Part shown: positions 13,201 to 22,773 of the stretch, piece by piece
How the letters are laid out: each line of letters begins with the position of its first letter
Numbering within the stretch: the first letter of the stretch is position 1
Assembly: GCF_964275005.1 (NCBI RefSeq)
Contig: NC_092705.1
Coordinates: 9,660,641-9,724,640, forward strand
Direction: 5' to 3'
Length of the DNA: 64,000 nucleotides
From: Diadema setosum
Lineage: Eukaryota; Echinodermata; Echinoidea; Diadematoida; Diadematidae
Notes under the pieces: model-generated
Databases searched by the model: none
Told to the model about the DNA's origin: nothing
Seen by the model: only the letters and a program-made list of their open reading frames with translations
Translations under genes and position numbers: made by a program

Positions 13201-16200
13201 TCATTATCTCCACCAATGCTATACTATCCCCTTAACTTGTAGAATTGCATGCATTATGTAGTTTTGTCTTCTGCTTGTCATGGTCATGCCGAATACATCA
13301 TCCCTGTGTAATCTGCAATGAATGCATGATTCATTAATTGCACGTCATACATCTCATACGTTAGTAGCCAGCATAAATGCATGTCATTTTTGTCTATGAA
13401 ACTAATGCCTGTTATTTCTCATTTCATTCTACTCATGTCTTCCATTTTAATACTACCATGCATGTTCAGAGAATCTTTATTTTTAGAAGCTGACTAGAAT
13501 ATGTGCAAAAGGGAGAGAAAAATATGAGATATATAATGTAATTCTATTTCAGTCAGTTAAAGTTCTGTTATTGATTCCTAGCTTTATACATTAAAACGTC
13601 TCTATTGAATTGATGTGCGTGGATCTCTGGCCTTTGCCGTCTGAATGTTTGGGTGTATGGTTAATAGTCGCTCTTCTCTTCATAAATATAGGAAGCTACG
13701 CTGGTTTTATTTTGTCCTAAAGTCATCATCACGTGGTACACATGCCACATGACATCGTTTCAATCTTGGTCATATTTGAATAGTCATGTCAAACATGTAA
13801 ATGAAATCAAACCATCACAATTCATCACTAATTCATAATTATATTGTATATATTTGTATGATTGCATTATTCTTTCATGTCATATCAGCATTATTGAAGT
13901 CTTGTCCATTTCTAATGCCATCTGCATTGAATGCAAAAGATTTAATATTGTTAGTTGCATTTCCTGCAATTTAAAGATTGAAGGCTACTCCTCTGTCTAT
14001 TCTAGTTCAGTGTCTTCAGAGCAGAAATAAACAGTGCTTGATGACCAGTATACTCTTATAAAATTATAGTCTATTCCAATCGTGAATTGCCATGACATCA
14101 CTCACGCTCTGTTCAAAAGGGAACAAACCATTCTTTCACCCATACTAGTGTACTTCATGTTATCATATCCATTGATATTGCCTGTGATTTTGCTTGGAAT
14201 GCAAATAACATGTACAACTGTTGCCTGTTTAGCTGTTAATTTAGCTCTTTAGGCCTACTCAGAAAATTACTTTTATGTTGTTCATGAGCTGTAGATGAGT
14301 GATTATAAAAATGAAGCTTACAATGCTTTGATTTGGGTCTGTTTGCGACAGTGGCAGAACAAATGTAGATACAGCTGTAAGGCATATTGTCCTTACTTAT
14401 CACATTGTTAGTATTGGTAGTCCCTAGAATAGAACTTCAAAGCAGGTTGCCTTGTATCTGCTTGCTTATAAGCACTTCATTCATTCCTTCAATGGCCATG
14501 TTGATTTAATCCAAATTCAGATGTACAGTATTCATCTGATTTAGTAAAAATAGTGTGCGTGTGATCTAGATATGTGTTATTGTGATCCTCATCCATAGGT
14601 GACAGATTAGAAGACTCCAACGTAGCTGGTAGGTTAGTTTGTCAGGAACCGGTCAAGCAGCTCGGTCCGTCTAAGAAGGGGTCAACCATTAAAGTGCCTA
14701 TCACATTCCAGGCGTTGCAAGCCGGCATACAGGAGGTCAGTGTTACAGCTCCCTTGAAACCTGGCTAGGTACAGAAAAGCAGGAAAGTCCCAGTACTGGA
14801 TACATGTTTTAAGGAATTACAGGAAAGCCAACAGTTTCAGGCTTTCAGAAAAACAGTCCCTCCATGAAAATATCAGTTGCAAATGACATCATCCTAGTAC
14901 CTTTGTGGTTGTCAACTTGTTATACATCTCTAAATACAAAATTATTGATTGCTTTTGAAAATTTTATCCTTTCTAATGTCCTTATTTTTTGTGTACAAAA
15001 TGTCTGAAAGGTGATAATAGCTCTTGTCACAACATTGACATTAAAATGGTGATCATTGTAAATTGTCTGTGAAGTAATTGTCTGGTTGGAGTTATCCGAT
15101 CAATGCTTCCATCAAATAACTCATATATTGCTGTTCTACGTGTATATTTACATTGACTTCATTATTTTCATGAAAGAGAAACCAAAAGCATTAAGTGTGG
15201 GATAGAATAAACAGTTGCATAAGTTTTTATAAATATTTCTCTTTTGGAAGGATGATTGATTTGGCATTGTACTGTGACCAAAGCAGTGTGCCCCCTTTTG
15301 ATGTGCGAGGTTCATCATACAATTATAGCAAGTATTATTTTCTTATGTTTATGTTGTTTTGAACAATTTAGTAGTAAATTGAGCAGAATTAAAAAGGCAA
15401 GATCATTTGTAGCTCTTCAAAATATTTTGAGCAGCTCAAGTTACAAAACAATGCAGTATATCATTTTCTTCATTTTTCTTTTGCAAAGTCAGACAGAATC
15501 CTGAGGTTATCCAGTTTGTTGTTTCTACACATTGATTTCCTATGCAGCTTGGAAAGTACATGAAGATGAAGCTCCAGTATGCCGCCCAGCCTTTAGCCAG
15601 TAAGATATCATCTGTAGTATCCCAACCTTCCAAGTCATCTCCTCATTCTTCATCTCCTGTCTCGTCCGTCACCACGGCAACATCCTCATCCTCTGCCCCC
15701 AAATCACTGCCAGAGAATGCAGCCCCCGAGTCTTCCGATACCCCCACAGCAGAGCAGCCCAGCCCCACAACCACAACAGCCACCTCCAATAGCCCCGTGG
15801 CCCTGCGGAAGGTGTTCAGCATCGGACCGAACAGTGTCCTCATCAAGAAGAAAAGTGCGCTGACCAGGCAGATGTCCCTCTCTCCAGCCAGTGCTCATCC
15901 CATCAAGTAAGATGGACCTTTATGGTGTTCAAAAAGAAAAAAAAACAACAACAACAAGAAAGAGACAAAATGAAGACATACTGACATGCTATATAAAAGA
16001 CATATTTGTTGTTGTTGTTGTTGTTCTTTAACCCGTTAGCCCGTTAAAGACGAGTCCCGAGTATACTCGGGCAGGTGTCTATGGGAAATGCGTGTTTAGC
16101 AAAATCAGCCCGTCCTCAGTGGCTTAACAGGGAACACATTGTGCATGATGCTTTAATGTTACCATTTTGTCCCAGCCAGTTCCCTTCTATATTAGTATCT

Positions 16201-18875
16201 TTGCCTAGATTGGCCTTGTTATGACACCTAAATCCAGGTACCAAATGCCATCTCTGAATTTTTTTTTTTTTTCCGAATAGGAAGACCCTATAAAGAAGGC
16301 CTCACCACTTGGCATGAAACAAAAAAACTTCCACATTAGCCAGCGTGTCTCCTGAGTAACTGTTGATTTAGCAGTTTTCTTTTTCCGTTCTCGTTTGGTA
16401 CTCCACATTGCCCTGGTTGCAATGATTTGGTCGAGTGTGACTCATTAAAGTAAACTGTGAAACGTACCGCAGAGGTCATGTCAAGTGACCTAGCATGCAG
16501 CGGAGAGGAAATGGGACAGATTTAAAACAGATGAAGTTGTTGGCAAAAAGTCTTGTAAAAGACTGGAAAATTACTTAACAGTGATTACTTGTATGGTATC
16601 TAGATCACAGTGGTAAGTTTTGTATGAATGAGTTATTACTCCCTTTTTTAGCAACCATTTGGAGAAGGTTGGTCCCATTATTGTGCATTTGTCACTGCAG
16701 TCTTTACAGTTTGATTATTTTAATAATCTGATTATTTTAATAATCTTATTCCTCTTGTCATGTATAAAGATTCATTTCTCATTGTATATGTTGCTCCATC
16801 CTAGATGTGTGAGACTTCACTTTCCATTTGTTCATATATTTTTGTCATGAGTTGACTTGGATGCGCCTCTCCAAAAATGACTGGAACTTATCTTCCTTAA
16901 AAATGTGAACAAATAAAGAGGAAAAATTCATTGCTTGCCCTGTTGCATTCGTTGATCCATCGTATGCAGGGCCAAAGGTCATCGTGACCAGATGAACATT
17001 TGCAAAAATATTTACAATTGTAATTCCTTGGTTGTCACTCGGTTGATTTCATTTCAAGTTTCAGTGTAAACTGCTGACATATACATCTAGATACTTTTGT
17101 GTTTATATGCATCATCATGCATAAATCAAAAGAGCAAATGTCATGCTTTGTATTTATGCAGCGAAACCCTCCCCCTCCCCCTGCTGCAGTAAAGTTAATC
17201 ACAACTTGATCAACATCTCATCATAAATTGCTTTGAACCTACAAGGATGTGCTGTGTGATGTTTATCTATGAAAGAACACTAGACTGAAATGTGCAAATG
17301 TAAAGTACAAGCTTTATTTACTTCTTTAATAATGTAATATTCTGCCAAATATACATTGTTTGTTTTATACTTTATACATTCATTTGCATACATAAAATTT
17401 ACATTTAATAGTACTATTCTTTATAGTATGTATACTTTACTTTTTGCTTGTACACTTTGTACTTTGATTGCCTCATGTTAAGATGATGAAAATAAAGAAT
17501 TGAATTGAACTGAATCGAATAGAACACTTCATACATAAAGTGCTTTGATTCTCCTGTATGTACTTCACCCGTAGGAAGTTCTTGGCCGGGATCCGCTCCC
17601 ACTCATTCAGCGGTGAGTCCGTAGGGGATGCGGGTCACCATGACGACCAGTCAGGTGACCTCCAAAGGGATGGAAGTGCAGAAAGTGACCCAGAAATCAG
17701 GTAAACTCACCTCATTTCTATTCTTGTGTAATGAAGGACATAGACCAGTGAGCAGTCCAGAGCATTATCTCTCTTTTGTTTTGTTTTATTCCTTTCTATC
17801 AATAAGTATCTCTGTTGGGGATCTTCTGTCCTGTTCACATATTCATGTATGTTTCCCTTGCTCCGTCTGTCCGTGGACTAGAATTACAAATTTGTTTTTC
17901 CTCGTTTAGACAATGCTGTGACCACTGATCTCTGTAGGTGGTATCCATCTATGTTTCTCTTGCTCCATCTGTCCATGGACAAAAAGTACAAATTTATTTT
18001 TCCTTGTGTAGATGATGCTGTGACCACTGATCTCTGTAGGTGGTATTGTGATATCTCAATAGCCCACTCACACTTTACAAACAAGTGAAGCCTCCATGCC
18101 GCCATCTTACCAGGCACACTCTATGGGGATTGCATGTATTTTCCAGTAGAGACTCTCATCAAGATCACGTAAGGTCGTGAGCAGTGTACGCAAATGTATG
18201 GGCGATGTGCATGGTAAGATGGCAGCGTGGTGGCTTCAAAGCCATTGGCCTGTCAGATATCCAGATACCTCCTATTCAAAAGAGATCAGTAGCTATGACC
18301 CAGCAAGTCCCAGAAACCATTCTTCTGTGGTAAGATGTTTTATCTTTTACTACAATGTGTACCATTCATTGTTAGTATTTCATAAGGTGGAATAAAACTT
18401 TCTCTTGTTTTGGCCGATGCTAGCATTCTATTTTCAGACTGCAGAATTATCCAAAGTGTCTACATCACTGAATTCAAAACTGGTCCTTAATTTGGCCGGT
18501 CAGTTAAGAAGATTGATGATAATACTTCTCTCTCGAATTGGCAATTTTTAAAAATGTTTTTGTTTAATTTTGTGCAGATTCAATGAATTGAAAGTTCTAG
18601 CTCCATCTAGCCAGTCTCCAATATAGAATATGCAGTGAAATTCACCTTTGCAAAGTTAGTGAAGACGAGACGAAAGTTTCTGCAGCAAAACTATCCCAGG
18701 ATTTGGTTGGATGAAAGGTTGACAGTAGAAATATTACACTTCTTCCTTGTACTATTATCTTCCTTATGTTTGCAGGTCATCTCCTACAGCCTCCACGCCC
18801 CCTGCTTCAGAGGACCAGTCAGCTCCCAGCATAGACCGCATTGTCAAGCACAGATGCCAGGTGTATGTTGCATGA
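592..18875 (+). CDS. TRAPPC14: TRAPPC14 (C7orf43/MAP11), C-terminal 372 residues, 7 exons
   Basis: Metazoan-specific subunit of the TRAPPII tethering complex; in vertebrates it binds microtubules and helps bring Rabin8 to the centrosome during cilium assembly. Exons: 592-742, 1499-1659, 4588-4673, 14599-14735, 15548-15906, 17575-17700, 18776-18875; all have AG/GT borders and the phases join to one frame ending in TGA at 18873-18875. Diagnostic blocks matching my memory of the human protein are EEEHTFVFQ, QSIQTHYHLP, FTVTYTLLNNLQDF, SKKGSTIKVPITFQAL, YMKMKLQ and SIDRIVKHRCQV. Exon 5 after KLQYAAQP is a Ser/Thr/Pro-rich, probably disordered segment, also low-complexity in vertebrates. The human protein is about 580 residues, so roughly the first third lies upstream of base 592. 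The second exon has two in-frame acceptors 9 nt apart (exon start 1499 or 1508). The last exon could instead splice out at 18860, but reading on to VYVA-stop fits the short vertebrate tail. Identification is by memory, not by search. Confidence 0.9.
743..1498 (+). other. TRAPPC14 intron, nothing recognised
   Basis: AT-rich intron between the first two exons in the window, opening with GTACAC and closing with a pyrimidine tract and TTTGTACAG. I see no repeat family or RNA gene in it. Confidence 0.7.
1660..3747 (+). other. TRAPPC14 intron, left part
   Basis: Plain AT-rich intron sequence. The only structure noticed is a short (TA)n run near 3394-3412. No coding block with homology was found. 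Confidence 0.6.
3748..4136. mobile_element. Foldback MITE family A, copy 1 (TTAA-bounded, ~390 bp palindrome)
   Basis: A near-complete inverted repeat: the left arm runs from TTAAAGGGTGTGTACAGT to AATAAAAGGCG and the right arm mirrors it to ACTGTACTGTCCCTTTAA. The centre is about 3947-3956. Arm words such as TTTTCATCAAAT and GGATATCTCAGCCATTT recur in four other copies (11693, 28431, 44027, 57382). The TTAA at each edge is the probable target site, as in piggyBac-type elements, though TA or TTTAAA edges cannot be excluded. It has no genes. Confidence 0.8.
4674..5424 (+). other. Start of the 9.9-kb TRAPPC14 intron, nothing recognised
   Basis: Follows the exon ending DKDRK at a GTATAT donor. 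AT-rich, with no recognisable repeat or coding block. Confidence 0.6.
5425..6406. mobile_element. Foldback element N, copy 1, split by a Helitron-like insertion
   Basis: The ends GTGACTGCCCAGCTCAAATC and GGGTTTTAAGCTGGGCAATC are inverted copies, as are the neighbouring CCACAAAAAGT and ACTTTTTGTGG. The interior matches, in reverse orientation, the uninterrupted copy at 10249-10731 (for example CCTGGGAGAGTAATCTTTTC and GGTTAGGATGGTCC). Bases 5755-6241 are absent from that copy. Non-coding. Confidence 0.7.
5755..6241 (+). mobile_element. Helitron-like element family H2, copy 1
   Basis: Starts TTACCTCCACCAAGGGGGG and ends in the subterminal inverted repeat CTTGGCGGAGG, the imperfect hairpin GCGCCCTCAGAGTGC, then TTCTCTAG followed by T. 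The order hairpin, short spacer, CTAG, host T is the Helitron 3' end. The 5' subterminal CCTCC-CCAAG pairs with the 3' repeat. Further copies are at 32741, 51708 and 62140. It carries no helicase and is non-autonomous. Confidence 0.7.
6811..7031. mobile_element. TA-flanked MITE family E, copy 1
   Basis: Terminal inverted repeats TACTGTAAAAGTGGAAATTT and AAATATCCACTTTTACAGTA, with GCGAAA/TTTCGC words inside. TA borders suggest a Tc1/mariner-type mover. A second copy lies at 63051-63271 and a diverged relative at 7850-8061. Non-coding. Confidence 0.7.
7850..8061. mobile_element. Diverged TA-flanked MITE related to family E
   Basis: Left end TACTGTAAAGAAAGATATTT, followed by TTCGC; right end GCAAACATTTCTGGTGTTAC. 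Together they form an imperfect inverted repeat with TTTGCGAATT and AAATTTGC words between. Older than the copy at 6811 by appearance. Confidence 0.45.
8062..9182 (+). other. TRAPPC14 intron segment with a C/A-rich low-complexity tract
   Basis: Mostly plain intron. At 9015-9140 there is a run of C followed by about 100 bases made almost only of A with scattered C, which gives a meaningless Phe/Cys-rich frame on the minus strand. Confidence 0.6.
9183..9430. repeat. Interspersed repeat F, copy 2
   Basis: Begins near GGTACTGTATACACC and contains ATTTCGTGAGG, TCACGAGTCAGGTGCTATTC, GATCCCGATGTGAATATG and ATTCGCGAAAATTTAG. It is related, in reverse, to 60-290, and directly or reversed to 57830-58040. 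Tetramers of GCGA/TCGC at both ends give a loose foldback. Confidence 0.45.
10208..10244. repeat. (TG)n microsatellite
   Basis: An almost pure TG run of about 36 bases just left of foldback element N copy 2. Confidence 0.9.
10249..10731. mobile_element. Foldback element N, copy 2 (uninterrupted, opposite orientation)
   Basis: Ends GTGACCACCCAACTCAAAAC and GGGTTTTGAGCTGGACAGTC are inverted copies. The interior, reversed, follows the copy at 5425-6406, but lacks its 487-bp Helitron-like insert. It therefore shows the empty site. Non-coding. Confidence 0.65.
11156..11322. repeat. Foldback repeat next to a SINE-like unit
   Basis: TTCAAATTTATGAAATTCTG with TTTATTGCAACTAATTGACA is mirrored by AATTTGTCAATCGGTTGCAA and AGAATTTCACAAATTTGAAT. 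Part of the right arm (GACAATTTGTCAATCAGTTA) recurs again at about 11530, so the unit is dispersed and partly duplicated. Confidence 0.6.
11380..11535 (+). mobile_element. tRNA-derived SINE-like sequence
   Basis: TCAGTGGTCTATTGGATAAG resembles a pol III A box with D arm, and AGGCTTGAATCCTGCTCGAG resembles a B box with T arm at the usual spacing. The middle CCTGTCCAGAGATCAGG could be an anticodon arm, but the acceptor ends do not pair. This makes a SINE head or a decayed tRNA copy more likely than a working tRNA gene. Confidence 0.5.
11693..13235. mobile_element. Foldback MITE family A, copy 2, interrupted by a tandem-repeat element
   Basis: Left arm from TTAAAGGGGTTGTATAGT to about 11903 and right arm from about 13048 to ACTATCCCCTTAA. 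The arms carry the family words TTTGATGAAAATTAG and CTCGGCCATTCCAAAACC. The break falls close to the palindrome centre (GGGACCCACCTTTTATT), where element P1 (11904-13047) is inserted. Confidence 0.75.
11904..13047 (+). mobile_element. Helitron-like tandem-repeat element P, copy 1 (pearl/HINE-like)
   Basis: Starts GTCCCCGCCGAACGAGTTCG, then a (GTCC/GTGT)n stretch, then about six units of roughly 160 bp (each with CTACTCCTTCGCCATTT and GATGGCACTAGGTGAGGG). It then has CGGCGGGGAC (the inverted copy of the first ten bases), the hairpin TTACGC-ACC-GCGTAA and TTTCTACTTTTCCTTGT. This plan matches the non-autonomous Helitron-like pearl/BIV160 and HINE elements. Each unit holds TGACCTTTGACCTTGA-type words. 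No coding capacity. Second copy at 60177-61155. Confidence 0.7.
13236..14598 (+). other. End of the 9.9-kb TRAPPC14 intron, nothing recognised
   Basis: AT-rich sequence with many ATGCAT/TGCATG words and no defined repeat or gene. It ends at the acceptor ATCCATAG before the GDRLEDSN exon. Confidence 0.6.
16027..16127. mobile_element. Short TTAA-bounded MITE family C, copy 1
   Basis: About 100 bp with ends TTAACCCGTTAG and GTCCTCAGTGGCTTAA and the core GAGTATACTCGGGCAGG, then TCTATGGGAAATGCGTG. Copies are at 30013 and 58994. It is preceded by a (TTG)n run. Confidence 0.7.
17440..17522 (+). mobile_element. LINE 3' end (CR1/L2-like tail)
   Basis: The sequence ...GATGATGAAAATAAAG followed by AATTGAATTGAACTGAATCG is the usual 3' terminus, with AATTG repeats, of CR1/L2-type LINEs in invertebrates. 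The 5' limit is unclear and no reverse transcriptase frame is present. It lies about 50 bp before a TRAPPC14 exon. Confidence 0.5.
17848..18048. repeat. 102-bp tandem duplication
   Basis: TATGTTTCCCTTGCTCCGTC at 17848 recurs as TATGTTTCTCTTGCTCCATC at 17950, and both copies end in GACCACTGATCTCTGTAGG. Two units differ by scattered substitutions. It lies in a TRAPPC14 intron. Confidence 0.8.
18011..18300. repeat. Imperfect foldback with GCCGCCATCTTACC arm
   Basis: The left arm (GACCACTGATCTCTGTAGG ... CATGCCGCCATCTTACC) is mirrored by the right arm (GGTAAGATGGCAGCGTGG ... AGAGATCAGTAGC). The left arm overlaps the second unit of the 102-bp tandem duplication, so the duplication probably arose from the element arm. 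Confidence 0.55.
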
Positions 18876-20394
18876 TGCCCGATAGAAGTCCAGTGGAAAC
18901 AAGCCTTCATTACCGGGAGCATGCAATACACACAGTATTATGTAGTTTCAAGGGTCTGTTCTCACTGGGACAAGTGTGAGCAATCCAAAACTGCAGGTAC
19001 AAGGTACAGTGCTGCAAGACTTTTAGAATGTGCAAGGACCAAGTGGAACAAGCTCAGTCAGTGATATGTGTGTGTGAACTGATGTCTGTACACCAAGAGC
19101 ATTTGATGGATACCTTTTGGTGTTGAGGTAGTTAATCAGGTATAATGAGCCTTGATGTCAGATGCTGACTGGGCAAGTGCATGCAGTTGTCCAATGTTTT
19201 TATGTTTTGTTTTCTTGAAGGGATGGGGCCAGATGTTTCACTTGCCCTTATGTTCCTGGGTCAAAAATGCTGCAAACTAGTCAAACATGGCAGGAGGTAG
19301 CTGGAACGTGTTACGTTGCCACTGTATCCTTTGACTTTACTTTTACTCCCAGAGAGCAAGTTACAGCGTTTTCTGGGCCGTTTGGTGACGACTTTGTAAT
19401 GACGCAGGCTGAAACTCTTTTCAAATACAACTCAAAAGTGTAAGGAACTATGATGTGGTCAAACCATGACAGTCGCTCGGATGCATATGAAAAGGACCAT
19501 CTCTCGGATGTACACAAATGTACCGCATGCAATACTTCCACCTGTTTCATTGCAACTCTGTAACGCAACCTGTTGCTGAGTGTGACTGGCTTGTGCTACA
19601 GTGGGCTCACGTGACGAGAAACTCCCAGAAGTGTGGTTTCAGTGCAACAGGGTCGATGAGTTAAGTGCAATCCATGTTTAGTTGAACTACTCAAATCTGA
19701 ATGGATTGGACGAGCCTGTTATCGGAGAATAGTTCACATATTTGCCGGAAGGACCAAATCAATGATTTTTAGGATGAGCGATCTGTAAAATTTGCCTCAT
19801 TGATGGCAATTTTTGGGGTGAAAAACTGGGAAATGGCAGAGGGGCAATGTTCGTACTTTTGTTTCTTGGTCTACGCAGATTCGCTGCATTATCCAACCAG
19901 CCCTCAGCTATGGAGCAAGTCTACATTCCTGACTATCAGATGCATCACTACTATGAGATCATATTAACAAGAATCCATTCAGGAATCAAATTCACAACCA
20001 CAACTCATATTAACCGTGATGGACATTGCTGTGAGTGGGTGGGAGCTCTCCTTCGGAAGCTCTCTCGCGTCCTACAAATTTTGTCCGCAGATGGTGACTG
20101 GCACCAGGACTTTATAACCAATAAATGCATACCAGTCCGAGGATTTGTATTGGTTGTATGGCGGCAAGACTGCACTTCCTGTGTGGGCTGCATAATGACG
20201 TGGCGTACCTATGGTGGACATGCCGTATATTAGTAGGAGGTGTTGGAGGAGGCTGACATTGTTGGAACACTTTATCTGTCTGCATCTTCTACTGCCTGGC
20301 ATTCCTTGTTAATGCTGCGTTCCCACTGTGGAATGATCTGCTACGGAGGCCACGATTGGCCATTAGTAGCTGATTGCGAAACTTTTGTTTTATG
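18876..20394 (+). other. 3' flank or 3' UTR of TRAPPC14
   Basis: No repeat family was recognised. GC is a little higher than in the introns. It contains the candidate AATAAA at 20120. Several short frames exist, without homology I can name. Confidence 0.5.
20120..20125 (+). terminator. Candidate TRAPPC14 polyadenylation signal
   Basis: AATAAA at this site is the first one I found on the plus strand after the TRAPPC14 stop, about 1.2 kb downstream. No transcript evidence is available, and variant signals nearer the stop are possible. Confidence 0.25.
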
Positions 20395-20604
20395 TACTGT
20401 ACGAGCTGAAATTTTCGCGGTGGTTTTATTTTCACGAATTTCGCGAATCGCCTTTGAACCGTAAAAATAACAACACGCGAAAATAACAACGTGCGAACGT
20501 TAAGTACACTTAGACCTCGCAACCGCGAAATTAACAACACGTGAAAATGTCCTAGTAGCAATTCGCGAAAATATCTGTACGCGAAAATTCCAGCTCCTAC
20601 AGTA
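20395..20604. mobile_element. TA-flanked MITE of the GCGAAAAT type
   Basis: Ends TACTGTACGAGCTGAAATTT and AAATTCCAGCTCCTACAGTA are inverted copies. Inside are repeated AACAACACGCGAAAAT-like words. Related copies lie at 30578-30784 and 50229-50412. Confidence 0.7.
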
Positions 20605-20985
20605 TATCACAATCTGCACGGCAGTGAGAACTCAGCATAAGACGGTCAATCATCAAGATAGCACTGGTCAATTATTAAGGAGAACAAATGCCATCCAGTT
20701 ATTCATAGAAGAGTGAAAATGCGACGTAGTGGAAGGGGGGGGGGGGTTGTTGTCTTATTCTGCTTGAGCTATTTTGGTACCAAAATGTGGCATATAGACT
20801 GTAGGCCATATCAATGTTAAGGCTTCATTTAAAAAGTTGCGTGGTCTGATGACTGGTGTTAGAATCTTACATTATAGATTGGTTATATGGTTGCTACTGA
20901 AGAAAAAAAGATTTTGTTCTCCGAAAAAATATGATCCCATTAATGAGATAATCAGCTAATTAGTGAAATGGCATTTCAACAACAG

Positions 20986-21792
20986 AGGGAGCCCTCTACA
21001 TTCAATGTCCAAAATCACTTTTAAAATCATTAAAAATCAATCACTGTAACCTTGCACACTTATATGAGAATAATTGGGGCTTCCAAAAATGGTGGAAAAA
21101 TGAAGGTCAAAGGTCATTTCCGGCCATATTTTAGAGCAGTTTTTCAAAGTTTTTCAAAGTTTATGCATTTGTTTAATTTTTATCAGATTTGTTTCTAATT
21201 TGGTACACATCATTATTGGATGATGACCTTTATTCCTATGATTCATTTTTTTCTAGGTACCTTAGTTAATGAGATATGGCCGATCAAAAAAAATTGACAA
21301 TTTTTCAAAAAAAAAAAAACACAGATAAAAACACATTAATTTCAAAAGGGAGGCCGAAATCAAGAAAGGTACCATAGTTTTAAAGATATTGATGGTCTCT
21401 AAAATTTGGCCGAGGAGTTCATGATGGTCCCCACGTACATCCAACAGGTTGCCTCGAGGAAAGGTTACCAAGAAGACCGACAAGCCGGATGAGCAGAAGC
21501 TGTTCACCTGTGCGTGTTCCTTCTGAGACACCAGTCCTCGCAGAAGAATGATCAGGATAAACCGAGATCGACATCTCCTGCGAAGGAAGAAATCGGATTA
21601 AAAAATAAACAAATGCATAAACTTTGAAAAATCGCTCTACAATTTGGACGGAAATAACCTTTTGACCTTTACCTCGACCTTTGAACTTGACCTTGACCTG
21701 TGCAAGGTTACAAAGTTGTATGACAAATGATTGATTTTTAATGATTTGTTACGTGATTTTTTTTTTTGGTCATTGAAGGTAGAGAGCCACCT
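20986..21792. mobile_element. ~800-bp foldback element with a GC-richer core
   Basis: Arms: GGAGCCCTCTACATTCAATG with AAAATCATTAAAAATCAATC on the left; TGATTGATTTTTAATGATTT with GTCATTGAAGGTAGAGAGCC on the right. Both arms also carry ATAAACTTTGAAAAA-type and GACCTT-type words. The centre (about 21410-21600) is unique, GC-richer and not palindromic. Confidence 0.65.
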
Positions 21793-21909
21793 TAAAAAGG
21801 GAAGAGCAGTATGTGCTGCAAATTAGTTCTGAGTTTTCAGTATGTTTTGGGTAAATTATGAACTTGTGGCATCTCCTGATGAACTAAAGCATGCTGTCCA
21901 GTAGCTCTT

Positions 21910-22689
21910 TTAACCCTAACTTACCTGGGCTATTTAGCAAGCTTGAATTCCTGGGGGGGGGGGGGGGGCCATTATGGCCCCCCCTTCAGATCTCGGCCGT
22001 TGATCGCGCGATCGCCGCAAAATTTTGCATGAACATAAAGCCGGATGTAATCTACAAGACTGTTAAGTTCAATTTTCAAAAAATTTGCAGTTTTTATTTT
22101 AAATTAATTAATTATGCAAATATATGCAAAAAAACTCATTTTCGTCTATAATTGGCTTATAAAAGCTTATGGAATGCTGATTTTTGTTTCAAATTTTCCT
22201 AGTGACATTCCGAACATTTGTACGTAAAAAGAAAATCAGTATCAAAATTAATTTCCTATGTTTTCTATTGTTTTATCATTTTTTAATGTATTTCTTTGTT
22301 TTTTCGAACTTTTGTTTTTGTTGTTTTTTTCAGCAGAATTTGTCATACACATCTTTAGAAGCATAGCTATACTAAAATACATTTATTTCAGCCATTAAAA
22401 TTAAAAATATGAATCTTTATATGAATTAATTGAAAAAACACAATTTGTATTGACTTTGTACACAAAATCACGTTTTTGAGCAATTTTGGGGTGGACGAAC
22501 ATTTTTTGAAGGGGCGTGGCTTCGGAACGGTATGCCCGGTCGCGACAAATTTGGTCTCAAAAGTTGCGCGAGACTTGAAAGTAAAAAGTCAGTGAGCGGC
22601 GCGGTCAAAAAATTTTGCGCGGCGGAATGGTCGCGGAATTTGTCGAGGGGGGGGCCATTATGGCCCCCCCCCAGGTAAGTTAGGGTTAA
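21910..22689. mobile_element. TTAA-bounded MITE family H (780 bp)
   Basis: Perfect ends TTAACCCTAACTTACCTGG and CCAGGTAAGTTAGGGTTAA, each followed inward by G- or C-runs and GGCCATTATGGCC. The interior is AT-rich with no gene. It sits between TRAPPC14 and the Cys/His family pseudogene. Confidence 0.8.
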
Positions 22690-22773
22690 GTTTTCACGTG
22701 CACTTGATGCATATTAAATAATACTGAATATTTCATGTAATCAATCTCCTCAAACAAACAAAAACTCCAATGT

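Noticed and set aside
21911-21925. TTAACCCTAAC at an element edge as a telomere remnant
   Set aside because: It occurs once on each edge as part of a perfect inverted terminal repeat, not as a tandem array.
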